This document shows positions 1 to 12,522 of a DNA stretch of 64,000 bases, one piece after another. The stretch comes from Lunularia cruciata. Its lineage: Eukaryota; Streptophyta; Marchantiopsida; Lunulariales; Lunulariaceae. The translations under genes and the position numbers were made by a program. Within the stretch, counting starts at the first letter, position 1. The number at the start of each line of letters is the position of its first letter. The stretch lies in NCBI GenBank assembly GCA_948567375.1, contig OX419761.1, forward strand, positions 11,074,243-11,138,242, read 5' to 3'. Under the pieces are notes generated by a model. That model had not been told where the DNA came from. It did not search any database and saw only the letters and a program-made list of their open reading frames with translations.

Positions 1-2873
1 TTGTTGGAGAAGGAGTTTATACGACATAGTACCTCTCATTGGGAAGCACCGGTACTATTTGTTCCAAAGAAGGATGGAGGACTTTATTTCTATATTGATT
101 ACCTGGGCTCAATAAGCAAACAATCAAGGATGCATATCCCTTGCCTCAGATTGATGACTTGCTTGATGCTTGATTGAGTGGAGCATGATACTTTTCCAAG
201 TTGGATCTTTGCAGCGATTATTGGCAAATCTGCATTGATAAGGAGGATGTGCAAAAGACTGCCTTTTGTACAAGGTATGGGTATTTTGAGTGGAGAGTTC
301 TACCTTTTGGGCTCACTTATGCTCTAACAATCTTCATGGATCAGATGTATTGGGTGCTGGATGGACTATTAGATGGTACGTAGTGGGTGTTCTTGGATGA
401 TATCTTAATCTATAGCAAGACAGAGGCAGAACACGTGAAGCATGTGCAAGAAGTCCTAAGATGGCTACAACAAGAATTTATTGCAAGAAGTCAAAGTGTG
501 CCTTTAGGCAGAAGTAGGTTACCTTCTTGGATCACAAGATCTCATAGGAGTTAATCAAGATGGAAGAGGAGAAAATCAAGGCCATTATTGATTTCCCTAC
601 TCCAAAGGATGCTAAAAAAGTATGGGCATTCAATGGAGTGGCCAATTTTTATCGATAGTTTATCCACTATTATGCTCATGTGGTTGCACCTTTGATTGAC
701 CTCTTGGAAAAGAACTTGAGCTTCTAGTGGACTACCAAGCAAAGAAAAATTTTAGAAGTTGAAACATATGGTGTCTTCAAGACCCATTCTTCAACTATAT
801 GATCCTCAACTACCTTGTGTGGTTGATTTTGATGCTTCTAACTTTGCAATTGGAGCCGTGTTGCAACAAGAATTCCCAGATGGACTACATCCCATTACCT
901 TTATGTCTTGCTGACTAAATACAATTGAAAGAAATTACTTTGCTTGAGATTTGGAACAACTTGCAATGGTATATGCCACCAAGGTATGGAAACATTATCT
1001 CTTGGAGAAACAAGTGATCATGCAAATTGATCACAGACCATTGTTACAAACCTTACACTTGGAACACATGAAGAGTCAACAACATCATCATCAATGGGAG
1101 GAGCAACTCCAATTGTTTGACATCAAACTTGAGTACAAACTAGGTTGGTTCCATGTCATCCCTGATGCTCTATCACAACAACTTGACTTGAAGTCTCTTC
1201 CTCTCATTACGACAGCCATTACGATAACATCAATTGACTCCAGGTCCATACCAAGTTTTGGTCAGCTCTACAACAAGATCCTTCTTCCAAATGATACATG
1301 GTTGTCTAAAAATATGTGACAAAGAGTACAACACTTTCTCCTTCAAGGAATGACTTCTATTCCATGAGGACCAGATCTATGTTCCAACCAAAAGTGATCT
1401 CCAACTTATGCACCTTCAAGAAGCCCATAATTTACCAATAGTTGGTCATATGGGTGTGGAAAAGACTTTGGGTACCCTCCAACGCCAATGGTGGTGGCCC
1501 AACATGGCACAAGATGTTTGGGAGTTTGTCCAATTGTGTGAGAGGTGTGATTGCAACAAGGCTAGTAACAAGAAGCCAAGTGGACTCTTTCAACCACTTC
1601 ACATTCTAGCTACTCATTAGGAACATGTGAGCTTAGATCTCATCAACTCCTTGCCCAAGACAAAACAAGTGCACACAACAATTGTGGTGTTTGTAGATAA
1701 GCTTACTAAGCAGATCCATTTGGCACCAACGGTTGATACTATGGATGCTCCAAACTTGGCGCAAATCTACTTTGACAATGTATTCAAGCATCATGGGATG
1801 CCATGTGTACTCATTTCCAACCGTGATCCTTGCTTCATTGGAAAGTTTTGGCAAGCACTCTTCCATATACTCGACACCAAGCTTGCTTTGTCCATAGCCT
1901 ATCATCCTTAAACTGATGGAAAAACTGAACGTGCAAATTGCACCTTGGAAGATATGCTTTGTGCCTTTATTAACATTCACCAATACCAATTGAGATGAAT
2001 TTCTTGCAGCTATGGAGTTCGCATACAACAATTCTAAATAGGCAAGCACCAAATTCTCTCCTTTCTTTCTCAATTTTGGCCAAGATGCACTTGTTCCAAA
2101 TTCCCTTCTTGCTCCTCCACTATCTCATATCCCTCATACTTCCACCTTCTTGACCACCATCTCCCAATCCCTCCAACAAGCCAAATCTCATCTCCTTGTT
2201 GCTCAAAATTGGCAAAAATAATATGCGGATCACGATTGCCGCAATCTCAGCTTTCAAGTTGGTGATAAGGTCATGCTCCCATCCAATAACCTCCCTCTCT
2301 CACTTGATACCCAAGTTTATAAACTTGCCTTTAATTAGATAGGACACTTTGATATCACCTAAATTGTCCCTCTTGTTGCTTATCGACTTGCCTTGCCTTA
2401 TCATATACGCATCCATCATGTCTTTCATGTTTCCAAGTTGAAACCCTTTGTTCTTAACCCCTCTTCTTTTTCCTCTCGAGTCCAACCTTCCCCTCCTCCT
2501 GTCCCTATCAATGATCATGGGGAGTACAAAGTTGATTGTATCCTTGCACGTTGCCATATTCAACAAGGCCGTCAACAACATATAGAGTACAAGGTCCTTT
2601 GGAAAGGGTATCCTCTTCATGATGCCACATAAGAACCTATTTCTCATCTCCAAAAGGCACAATTGGCCATCCAAGAGTTTGAAGCTTCACTGGCAACAAG
2701 GACATCACTAATTAGCGATGGGGGAATATGTAACAATATGGAGTTTAACGACAAAGTTAGTAGGGCTAACAAAGTAGCAAATAAGACAACTTAGCCAAAA
2801 ATATTCCAGAAGTATCTAGGAAGCTTCTTGGGAAGCTTCTTAGCTTGCACCCCAAGTAGGTAACTTCTAGAAG

Positions 2874-2891
2874 GAAGCTTCTAGAAGCTTC
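2874..2891 (+). promoter_or_regulatory. Perfect four-unit heat-shock element in LTR
   Basis: The 18 bases GAAGCTTCTAGAAGCTTC form four alternating nGAAn/nTTCn units, the consensus bound by heat-shock factor trimers. More three-unit versions lie in the same LTR. The identical 18-mer recurs in the related LTR at 29484-29501. Function is inferred. Confidence 0.7.
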
Positions 2892-3018
2892 CAACTAGCT
2901 TAGCTTGCATGCCAAGTAAGCAACTTCTAGAAGGAAACTTCTTGAGTATTCCATAAGTATCAAGTAAACTTCTTGGGAAGCTTCCCAACTAGCTTAGTTT
3001 GCACCCCAAGTAGATTAT

Positions 3019-3031
3019 TTCTAGAAGCTTC
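3019..3031 (+). promoter_or_regulatory. Second heat-shock element (three units) in LTR
   Basis: TTCTAGAAGCTTC gives three alternating perfect heat-shock units inside the next subrepeat of the same LTR, about 145 bp downstream of the four-unit site and about 95 bp upstream of the TATA box. Confidence 0.6.
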
Positions 3032-3114
3032 CAACTAGCTTAGCTTGCACACCAAATAAACGGCTTTTAGAAGGAATCTTCTTGAGAAACTTCTCAAGGG
3101 CCTTGTATGCTCCC

Positions 3115-3122
3115 TATAAATA
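3115..3122 (+). promoter_or_regulatory. TATA box of family A LTR
   Basis: TATAAATA lies downstream of the heat-shock elements, in the place expected for the LTR core promoter. The same motif is kept in the minus-strand LTR copy near 29338. Confidence 0.6.
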
Positions 3123-3229
3123 CAAGAGCCAAAGCTCATGCTAGACATTTGGAGTTTTCCCTCATGCAAGTGTCCCAATATGAGCTTCCATTCTCCTATT
3201 TCACTCCTCGGTTGCGGTCTTTTATTGTA

Positions 3230-4600
3230 AGGAAGAAGAACCAAAATGAAAGGAAGAGCTTGGCTAGGAGACCTAAAAAGAACTAATATGCTTAAATGAG
3301 GTGAAGATTTAAATATACCTTTCATTTATTAGATGTATTTTATTGCATTAATAAAAGAAACTTATAGATTCTCATAAATCTTAATTGAGTTATTAAGTTA
3401 CATGATGATTGGATAAGTTTACAGGAATGAGCATGTCAAGAAGTCCAAACTCTACTTGATTTTATTTCTATGTGATGAACTCTTTAAAAAATTAGCTTTT
3501 GGGTCAAAGCACCTATTTGAAAGGGTGTAAATAGTAAAATCATGTTATTTTATCTTAATTTAGAAAAACTTGGACTTATTTCTATATTTTGACATACATA
3601 TTGTAATATGTTTGCACCTTTTAATGAGTAGTTCTTAGTTATTGTACATGAAGTATATCTACATCCTTATATCATTCACTCAACCCAAAGGAGAATTAAA
3701 AAATAAGGTTTTCTATTTTATTCCAAGCTTATTTTATACCATGGCCTTGAATATCAAGTATTTGTAATGATATATTTACTTAAGTCTATTCCTAACCATG
3801 ATGTTTGATATCATGAATTAACATGAAAATACCGAACAAGCTAGGCATTTTTTTGTTTAATGGCGGAGTTGACTATTATAGTAAAATCTCTTGATACATT
3901 TTTGATTATTTTAAATAAAATCATCTATTATTAAATTTTTTTATATAAATTTATGCAAAAGGTGCAGCTATATACAAGAACACAATGAAAAATATGACGA
4001 CTTAAAAGAGGAAAAGAGGAAAAATAAAAAGAAAGAAAATTATAAAAGTACCCCAAAATTAAAGAAGGAATTATGTAGGAAAAATTCCATCAACATTTCT
4101 TATTTGTTCCAATTTAGATGAATTTCTGGTGTGAGTGAATGAATGAATTAGAGTGAATGAATTAATTTGCTTTAGGTGTGAATCGTTGCAAGAACAGATT
4201 TATTCTACCATGAGCTCATAAACCACCGTAAATGAAAGAGAAAAAGGTGACCGTGTAGAGAACACTAAGGATGGGAAGAAATCAAGCCGTACAAGGGAGA
4301 GACAATGAAGATAAAATAATGTTAGACTCCAAAAGAGACTATACGAGAAATCTATCTAAGAAATTTGCCTTCTTGCATCTAAGATATATGAACCATGCAG
4401 ATCGAATGGTTAACAAACAACTAGAGTATCCGAATAAATATCAACCTAGTGTGATTGCTTTCCTATAGACTCGCAAGCAAGCGCCACTGCCCTATGTAGA
4501 GGAAAGAAATGTATGCTATGCAAGGAATTAAAACTCGGGATGTATATGGAAAATGTGAATCTAAAGCTGCTCCCTCTTAGTCCATCGTAGGATGACAGTA
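3230..4600. other. AT-rich spacer, no gene seen
   Basis: The stretch is AT-rich with scattered stops in all frames and no recognisable element. Only short open frames occur, for example 4271-4468, and none resembles a known family. Confidence 0.6.
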
Positions 4601-6450
4601 CTGCGTTGAGATATATCTACTGTACAGTTTGCATAGAGAACCTCTCAGGACGTACTTATCCTTATACAACGACAGTAGAACGACCACGTTAGGAGGCCGG
4701 GACCACCCGCTTTTATTCTCCGGCTACAGTACCGTAGAGGTACCTAGGTATTCAGTGTGCCCAGATGCGGTGACTAGAGTAGAGACAAAGAGCGAGCTGT
4801 CGAGCGCTCAGAGGAGTCAAAAGGATCACACAAGAGTCAATCATTTTATGTGGATTTTGTACCCCTAAATCCTTTTGGCTCACCGGGCACGAACTTTAAG
4901 GCAGATTCAAACTTCTTTCACCTGACTATTTCATTAACTCCCGCCCTCAAATTATGCCCCAGAGTAAATGTAACTGACATCGTTCCCCCTCCCAGTTCAA
5001 TTTCAGCTGCAGGATCGGCATCGGACGGGGATGCCCAGTCCTTGAGCACGTATGCTTGTGTGGAGCCCGTAGCTAGTGATTGCCACGTCTGCGGTGTTTT
5101 CTCGTGTGTTTCCGAGGAAAGCTGTTAACTTGTGGGGGCATCTAAGATCCTTTATTGATTCCCTGAGCATCCGCGATGAGTACCGCGAGTGTTGGAGCAT
5201 TATTTTGAGAATATTTGGGTGTAATGTAGGCTTTTGAAGTCAAGTAGCACGTTCTGTGTGTGAGCTGAGTACGAGAAAGGAGGACATGTAAAGGGCTTCG
5301 TCTCATTACCGTGATTCAGGACGATCGCAGAAATGATTTGGATTCAACTACGACACCAACTTTCGCGACAATAGAGTGGATGATATGCCTGGTAGTTGCC
5401 AATACCGAAACGTTCCATCTCGATCGGATTCAGGAGTGTTGTTGCTATTGGCCTGAATGCATCGACCTGTAATTGATAAATTGATAAAGATTGCCCATCT
5501 CTTCAATCGCAGTTCGAAGTGCTGGGATGTCGTCTAAGTAGCTTGGGATATCCACGGGCAACAAGTACCAAATGAATAAGCGAATATAAGCGAGATCTTG
5601 GAGAAGCCAAAACTGTAGTGGTGTACTGAAAGTCGACTCCAGAAATTGCAGTGCTCCTTGCTCTCTCTTCTTGCCACACATGCGTATCACCTTGGGTGTA
5701 TTCAAATCAAAGTACTGTACTGTGACTGCTGTCTTCAGGTTGACCTGATTAGAATCAGCAAGCGGATTCCGAACAATACGATTTGACCATACCGTCCTGT
5801 ATACCGACGACGTGAGTGAAAGCTGAAATCATTTGGAGATAGTGATCCACTTGTGCCGTACTCGTATAATTGCAAGGAAAGGATAGAATGATAACCTTAA
5901 AGGTGTAGTGTAACAAATCTGCAGTGTAGTGACCGCCAGTTAGACCGAAAGTACTATATAGAGTTGTCGGTGAAAATTCCCTTTCGAATTCTATCATGCA
6001 TAGCTAAATAGTGGGAAGTTATTCAAATATCAATCATTTCGGTTATATAGATGTTCTGATGATCTCTATCAACACACACAGTATACGTTATGGATTCCCC
6101 GTTCTCTTTCGATGACATGCGCTGCGTTCACTAGTCTAGAGCACTTTGATGAGTATGACACGAGGGTTATGCTTCAATATTCAAATATGTCAAGTTCAAA
6201 TCTTCTTACCGACAAAGTTTGAAGAAAAGCAGTCCACCCAAACATGTTGGTGCTGTGCCACCTTTCTATGCAGCGAGCTACGTGAATTTGATTACGGAAG
6301 TCGGCATCAAGAAAATCGATTTCCCAACGAACAGTAAAGACGGGAATAAGTTCCTACTTGAAGATCCATTAGAATTGTCTCCTGTTTCCTTTCCGAAGTA
6401 GAATGTGTCAATTCATACAGTTTCAGTACTTCCGTATAGACGTTTAGCTA
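4600..6450. other. GC-richer spacer with unexplained open frames
   Basis: Base composition rises here towards that of the host genes. Open frames of 60-92 codons occur on both strands (4629-5128 plus, 5445-5997 minus, 6146-6401 plus). The minus frames at 5755-5997 and 5445-5705 and the plus frame at 6219-6401 read like globular protein, but I recognise no family and no clean splice sites join them. They could be remnants of a host gene or chance frames in a regulatory region. Confidence 0.35.
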
Positions 6451-9400
6451 CTGTAGTACCCTTCTAACAATAACTCGGTCGCTCAATCGCTTGAAGCATG
6501 GAAAACTAGATATTCTTCCCCTTTTCAATTGGTGAGTCTCGTATCTACTTTGGTTGCACATTGGAGGTATCCACAGAGTATCAACAACCGGGATGAAACT
6601 TCCCAAGTCGATCCAAACTCACTGCAATGATTTCAGAGATGGATTAAAGTTAGAACTCAGTAGCAAATTTTTGTCAGTACAGCAATACACTACAAGTGAG
6701 CTTGACCTGAGTTTTCCTTTTCACATCGCGATCATGCAGAACTATCTTTTGTGCACAACTTCATTCGCCCGGGAACCATGACTCTTCCTTATTCCTTAAT
6801 CTCATCTTTAGATTAAGTAACACGACTAATTGCCCTAAGAAAGAGTGACCATTTCACTTGAGAGCTGACCGACAATTTACCAAAGGAAAGTAAGTGGCTA
6901 GTAAGGCAAAGTAATATACTCGGGAGAAAGAAAAAGAAAAAGGAATACAAGGCACAAGGGGATAATGAGCATGAAGCATAACTAAAATGCAAAAACTCTA
7001 TTTAAAATGATAACCAGTGCAAAACAAGGGAAAAGAAACCAAATAATCTTCTATTGACTTGTGTGATATATGCGGCAGATGGAGAGAGTATATTGGATGT
7101 GATGGTAGCTTGCATTGTTACTACACATGTATAAAGATTCAATGCTTGAGAGCATTATGAAGTGACGGAGACTTATGCATCTAAAATTTGAGGTGAATAT
7201 AGTCGGAAAGATAACTATAACTCTTTTCTTTTATGGGGAATTTTGGGAATTTAGTGTTGCCTCTTGAAGAAGGTCATCAAATTGATAAAGATACACAAAA
7301 ATCTTTATATCCAAAAGCGCAGAAGTATCAAAGATTAGCCATGGTTTATACTGGTATTCTTTCCATCTGGTAGTGATGATCGTTGTTACTCTTACCTGAA
7401 TGTTTGCTCATGCTAATGACTATGCTAGTAGGGATATCATGACCACCACATCAAATAGTGTAAGCTTTCCCATTGATGAATGTGACTATATTTACTATTA
7501 TACATCAACAAGATTGTCCAAGCAAATCCAACCACCATTATACTTGGGATAGTGTAAATCATAAGATCTATACTACTATATCCTGGATGGTATTGCAAAT
7601 TTGAGTGAACTTGCTATATAAAGCACTTTGTAAAATGTGCATGTGGAGATCCACATGCACATTGGTTTAATAGAAGTATTGGATGTGATAAACACAAACG
7701 TAGATGGAATACCATAGTAAAATTTTTGAACATGAACTTTTTGAGCAGAAGTACTCAATTAAAGGAGAGGTATAGAGCAAAGCTCTTGAACCTTTCTTTT
7801 CAAAAGAGAGAAATCTAGTTGTATACAAAGCAAAGATACATTAATGAGGATGCAATTATGCATACACTCATTAAGATCAGCTTGAAACTTCTTAGAGTTT
7901 AGTGATACAAAGGCAATACAAGTAGAGAGTATTGTACATACAAAGCTCGGTAATTGATCATGAGCCAATCAAAGATATGATTTGAAATTCTAAATATTTG
8001 AATACAATATTATGATAGATGCCAAAAGAGAAAGGCAAACCATGGTGTAAGAACCTATTTTCTCAGGGGTATAATAGAACTCATGTTCATACATGATTTA
8101 TTAATATTATAATCTCTTGTAATATGAGATCACCTCCTCCCATACGTTTTGACTATTTGACTTAGAGTGAGAGTATTCATATATACTAATAACTATGGAA
8201 AGAGCTAATTGACCTATATGAGATTCATGATAGGTATGAGAGCATACATAGACACTACTAGAATGGAGAAAACATAAAACATATGATACTCTCAAATATA
8301 CCTAGATGATGGGATAGAGTATATTTGTGGGTTGGTAAGTACATGCAAGATAATATTGCATCAAAATAGAATTAGCCATTTATGTGTTTCCAACCAAGGA
8401 AGTAAATGAATATGTATTATAGCCTAAATCCAAGTGGTTCAAATCAATGACCTATAAAAATCATACTCTCAATGAAAAGATGTAAGGTGAATATTCAAGC
8501 GTCAAATATTTAGAAGGTTCAATATGGAGAAGGTTTAGGGTGAATACTTAAACTGTTCCTGTTCATCTTCTGGAATTTGGACCAAAGTTTGACTATGTAC
8601 ACATTCACCAATGAAGTTTGAAAACATCTATAGCTGATTGAAGTTTGAACATCCATACCTCCACGTTCGACTGATCTGTACAGAGATATGCTCGAGGTAA
8701 AAGAGACTTGCTTTTGGGAAATTATAGGAAAGAGATTGATTCTGCAGAAAGTTGCACCTTTGTAGATATTCTCGACAAAGTCGAGCGAGAAAGGTCTCAA
8801 AGTCATTAGCTGCTGAACAACTCCTGGAGAAATAAATGCAATAAGTATTCAAAACGTTGAAAACTCGGCCGTTGGTGAGAATCTGTCAACGGCCGGGATC
8901 TGAACACTACTTCGCGCTCATTTCCTTTTCGATCTATGGAAGTTAGGTATACAATAGTAAAGTTCCACGTATACGGGTAACGTATGTAATTACCCCTTCG
9001 TAGGGGACAACAGGATCCATGCATCAGTACCCGACTCGTGCGGCGTACCTCTCTCTCACCCGTCATAGATTGTACGAGGTTGGTTTCCTTACCGGGTTAG
9101 TTGGTGGGTGGTAGGACGATGGTGGACCAGCAGCCGCCGCAGAACAGGTGGTATTCTGATATAAGAACATGTCTGATCACACGCAAATCACACTCATCAG
9201 GGAATGTTTTGTTGTGCAGTAGTACGAAGAGTTGTTGCTCTGATAGAAGACATTTGCAAGTTACAAGAGTGCTGTGCTGTTGTGTATGTTATGTAGTGTT
9301 TTGTTCATTAAAAAGCACTCAGAAGTGGATACATCGACTTCTCTTTGCGAGAATTATCAAGCGAAGCAGAAGCAACGGGGCCTATGTCGTTAGGGAGCAT

Positions 9401-9990
9401 AGACGAAGCTTGGTAGAGTGAAATAGATAGGGGAAATGAAATGAACTATGAGAGAAGAATCAAGGCTTAAGGTTGAGAAATATCAAGGAATTTGGGTGAG
9501 ATGAACCCGAAGTAGGTCCACACTGAAGACAAAACCATGAAACCAAGGTTTGAGAGACAGTTAATGAGTGACTGATTCATGTGTGATTGCACAGCATTTC
9601 CAAGTTATCGGAACATAGATAACTGGAGAGATATCATATAACCATATCTCTCCTCTTAAATGACAAGATAAGGAACTACCAAAGATAGGTTTCGCCAGAA
9701 GCTCTTATCTAAGGCAGCATATATGAGAAAATGTCATTGGGGAAGTAGCAAATCTCATACTCCCTCCGTCCCGTTGTAAATTTCCTGAGCATCAAGGGAG
9801 TTCTTGGAGATTTTTTCTTTTCTCTTTATGCATTTTTCACAGACCCAAGTACAAAATTTACGCTATAGACAAGTTGAATATAGGGAAGATAGTTGATTGA
9901 GGCATGGCGAGAAGAAGAGTAATAGTTTTTTGTGGTTTTATTTGTTGGACAAGAGACATCTAAAGAGACAGAAAGAGTGATAAAATTGCT
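6451..9990. other. Spacer, no gene seen
   Basis: The stretch is mostly AT-rich with short frames only. No transposon protein, RNA gene or terminal repeat pair could be recognised. The part from about 8800 to 9450 is GC-richer, but its frames look like shadows. Confidence 0.5.
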
Positions 9991-12522
9991 TCTACTTCCG
10001 GTGCTCTCTCTCATATATATGAGGAGGTGACTGTACCGCGCTGTAACCGCAGTAGGGGAAGGAGGGAAGGAGACAACCATTGGTCCACAGCAGCAGCAGA
10101 CACGGACGACAGAGAAGATCAGAGCAGCTTAGAAGGAGAGTGTGACTGAAGACGAGACAGACCCGCACCCGACGAGAGTGGAGGTCTGATGTCTGAGCAG
10201 AAAGTGCTTTTGTTTTGAGTTGCTTGGGGGCGGGATGTTGGTTTGAATCTCCTGATCAGGGAGATAGCGTTCGCTGCTGTGAGAGGCCCAAGGTTTTTGA
10301 TTTGACACAGCAAGGGAGAAGGTGGGTAAGGTGAGGGGCGAGCCACTCACAGCTGGAACTCGTAGAGGTTGCTAGTTTGAACTAAGCGGCTCAAGTTTTC
10401 ATGTCTCGGAAGGAGTAATAGGAGGAGGAGCTAGCGTTGGCCCTCTATGACAGGTGATGATGAGCGCATAGACAATGCGACTTTGAGGTTTATGGGGCAG
10501 TGTGGATTGGGCGAATCTTCGATTTGAATGTGGGATGATTCTGGTCACCATCTGATGCTAGGAGAGTTCCGAGTTCTTCGAATGCACATTCTATAGCTCA
10601 ATTGAGTGATCTTGCAGACGTGAGTGTCTGCTCATTCCGCTGAACTCGTTGTTGGTTGGTTTACTTCGTTCCCGGAGAACTCTAGCTCTTCTCCCGCGGA
10701 TGATGGGTTTGCCATCGTGAAAAGGAGAGTTGTTGAAAGAGAAGTCTACCTGGTCAAATGGAGAGAATGCTATCTCCGTGGATCGACGTAGTGAGTAGAA
10801 GTCTGGTGTGGGGTTTGTCCCTGTCGGAACAAAAGTCCCGCTATACAACGTGCATAGTTCTCTTTGATCTTCCCGGCATGAACACCGTCGATGTGCTCTC
10901 AATCTTCTGCTACGGCCTTTTGCACTCGAACCAGTGCTGCACTGCTTGTGTCTAGCATCGTTGACTTGACTACGAGATCTCAACATTACCTGTCTATATA
11001 TGTCAGTTTAGGAACCATCAGCCGGATTAGAAACCATCAGGAGTTTGGTGGTTCCTCATCCGAGAATTTGTTCTAAACTTCCCGTCCTTATGAGTTCAGG
11101 AAAGTGATGTTTCGTAGTTTACAGTCGATGGGACGTCATCTTCTTCTCTCACTCTGAATCTCATTGTGTGGACTACAATGAGTTTGCTTCTGACTTTCGC
11201 TTCCCGATTTAGTACCTCAGAAGGTACTGTAACCTTTCTTCCAGATTTATGCTTCATTCCGCTGTGGGAGCTCAAATTCCTTTCCTGCACAATTCTCGGT
11301 GCAGTCCCACCGCTAAGCGCACTCGCTTTCGTCATTTTGCATGGAGTTACCCGGCATTTAACCTTTCTCCGACTGTCACGCTACTCTGTTCCTAGCTAAT
11401 AGATGATCTCATGCAACCAAAGTGACTTTGTCTCTAGTCGATCCCACACGTTCCGTAATCAACACTGAATCCTGACATAAGATTGTCGACGACACGTGAG
11501 ATTTGCAGTAAGGGGTGCCTCTCTACCCATAGAGCGTAGCAGTTGTGATCTTGACAGCTGATACATAATCTTCTTGTCTTTTTCCATGTGCAGAGAGGAG
11601 CTGTTCTACATTAACCTCGACGCGACGCACCTTCGCGAGACGGACTAGGGAATCCTACGAGAATGTGAGGGAACAGATTTGACAGGGTAGAAGTTGAGTA
11701 AAGCAAAGTGTGACAGTTTACAGCCTCTCTTCATACAGTTATATTTAAAGAGCTTTTCCAGGGGTCGGCCCTTTGTGTGCGTTGCTGGATAATACCACCG
11801 ATCCGACAGGAGGTCCGTGCACGGGAACAGGTTATGGAACTAGTGGACAAGACATCTGAGAAGAGATAGTGACGGGAAGAATGAGGGATCGGTCCCACTT
11901 CGAAATTATCGGTAAGAGATACAGCTACACATGCTCTTCCTCCATACCTCGATTCCCTCGTAAGATGGGGTTGAACTGAAGGGAAGTCCACGAGATTGAG
12001 GCTGCGAGTCTTCAAGATTGTGTCTTGCTTTCCTTCAATCGGGAAGCAATGTCTTCTGCATTTGGTTGGTTTAAACTTGTAGTTCCGAGATCGTCTTCAC
12101 TAAATGTTGTTAGAAGTTCAAACGTTTGGAAGAGAAACGCAATATGCTTTTAAAAGCATATTATGCTCTGTAAGAAGGTCCAAAATCTGCGCTAATTTAG
12201 CACACTGGCGAGGATTCCTCGTGAGTTCATCATCAGAGACGTTTAGTCAACACATACGGCCTAACTCAAAAAACCGCCTTCACTGGAACGATCTTCAAAG
12301 ATATAGCACGTTTCGGTTGTGTGATCAGATAATTGGGGTGCGAGCCTGCTGCTGGAAAAGAGATTATGTACAGCTTCACTGATCTACTGTTCTCATGGCT
12401 GGTTCTCATGCCGCCTCCTGTGTATTTGTTGTCTTCTCCTACAGATAGAGACGCGCCCTTGAGTTCGCTGGGAGGCAGTGAAGTGGCGCAGGCCCCACAC
12501 TCTATTAGATAGGAATACAACA
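9990..12522 (+). promoter_or_regulatory. Promoter and leader region of the IQD gene
   Basis: A CT-rich stretch followed by a CATATATATGA TATA-like motif at about 10012-10022 is a candidate core promoter. About 2.5 kb separates it from the start codon, so the leader probably contains one or more introns; many short upstream frames are present. The transcription start and the leader splice sites cannot be fixed from sequence. Confidence 0.35.

Larger units (their letters stand above)
1..3229 (+). mobile_element. Decayed Ty3/gypsy chromovirus (family A), 5' part outside window
   Basis: A plus-strand LTR retrotransposon that enters from the left edge. In order the sequence shows reverse transcriptase (about 1-500, with the LPFGL block near 300), RNase H (about 780-1180), integrase with its HHCC zinc region and catalytic core (about 1405-2100), and a chromodomain ending in a YKVLWKGYP block near 2600. 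A purine-rich tract at 718-725 of the 2 kb range (2718-2726) precedes the 3' LTR. The chromodomain places it among chromoviruses. The coding region is broken in many places, so it is an old fossil. The related LTRs at 29232-29654 and 35085-35333 belong to the same family. Confidence 0.9.
2729..3229 (+). repeat. 3' LTR of gypsy family A
   Basis: The LTR begins TGTAACAATATGG directly after the polypurine tract. It can be matched to the minus-strand copy at 29232-29654, which shares both ends, the TATA region and the AAGCTTC-rich block. Here the AAGCTTC-rich block is expanded into several copies of a roughly 65-80 bp subrepeat (about 2815-3080). The right edge is placed by the match to the other copy and is good to a few bases. 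Confidence 0.8.

Noticed and set aside
9758-9780. TACTCCCTCCGTCCCGTTG, like the end of a grass Stowaway MITE
   Set aside because: No inverted partner was found within several hundred bases and no TA-flanked compact element can be drawn. A chance match is more likely.
10591-10986. 131-codon minus frame in the IQD leader region
   Set aside because: Arg/Ser-rich with no family match; probably chance in a GC-richer leader.
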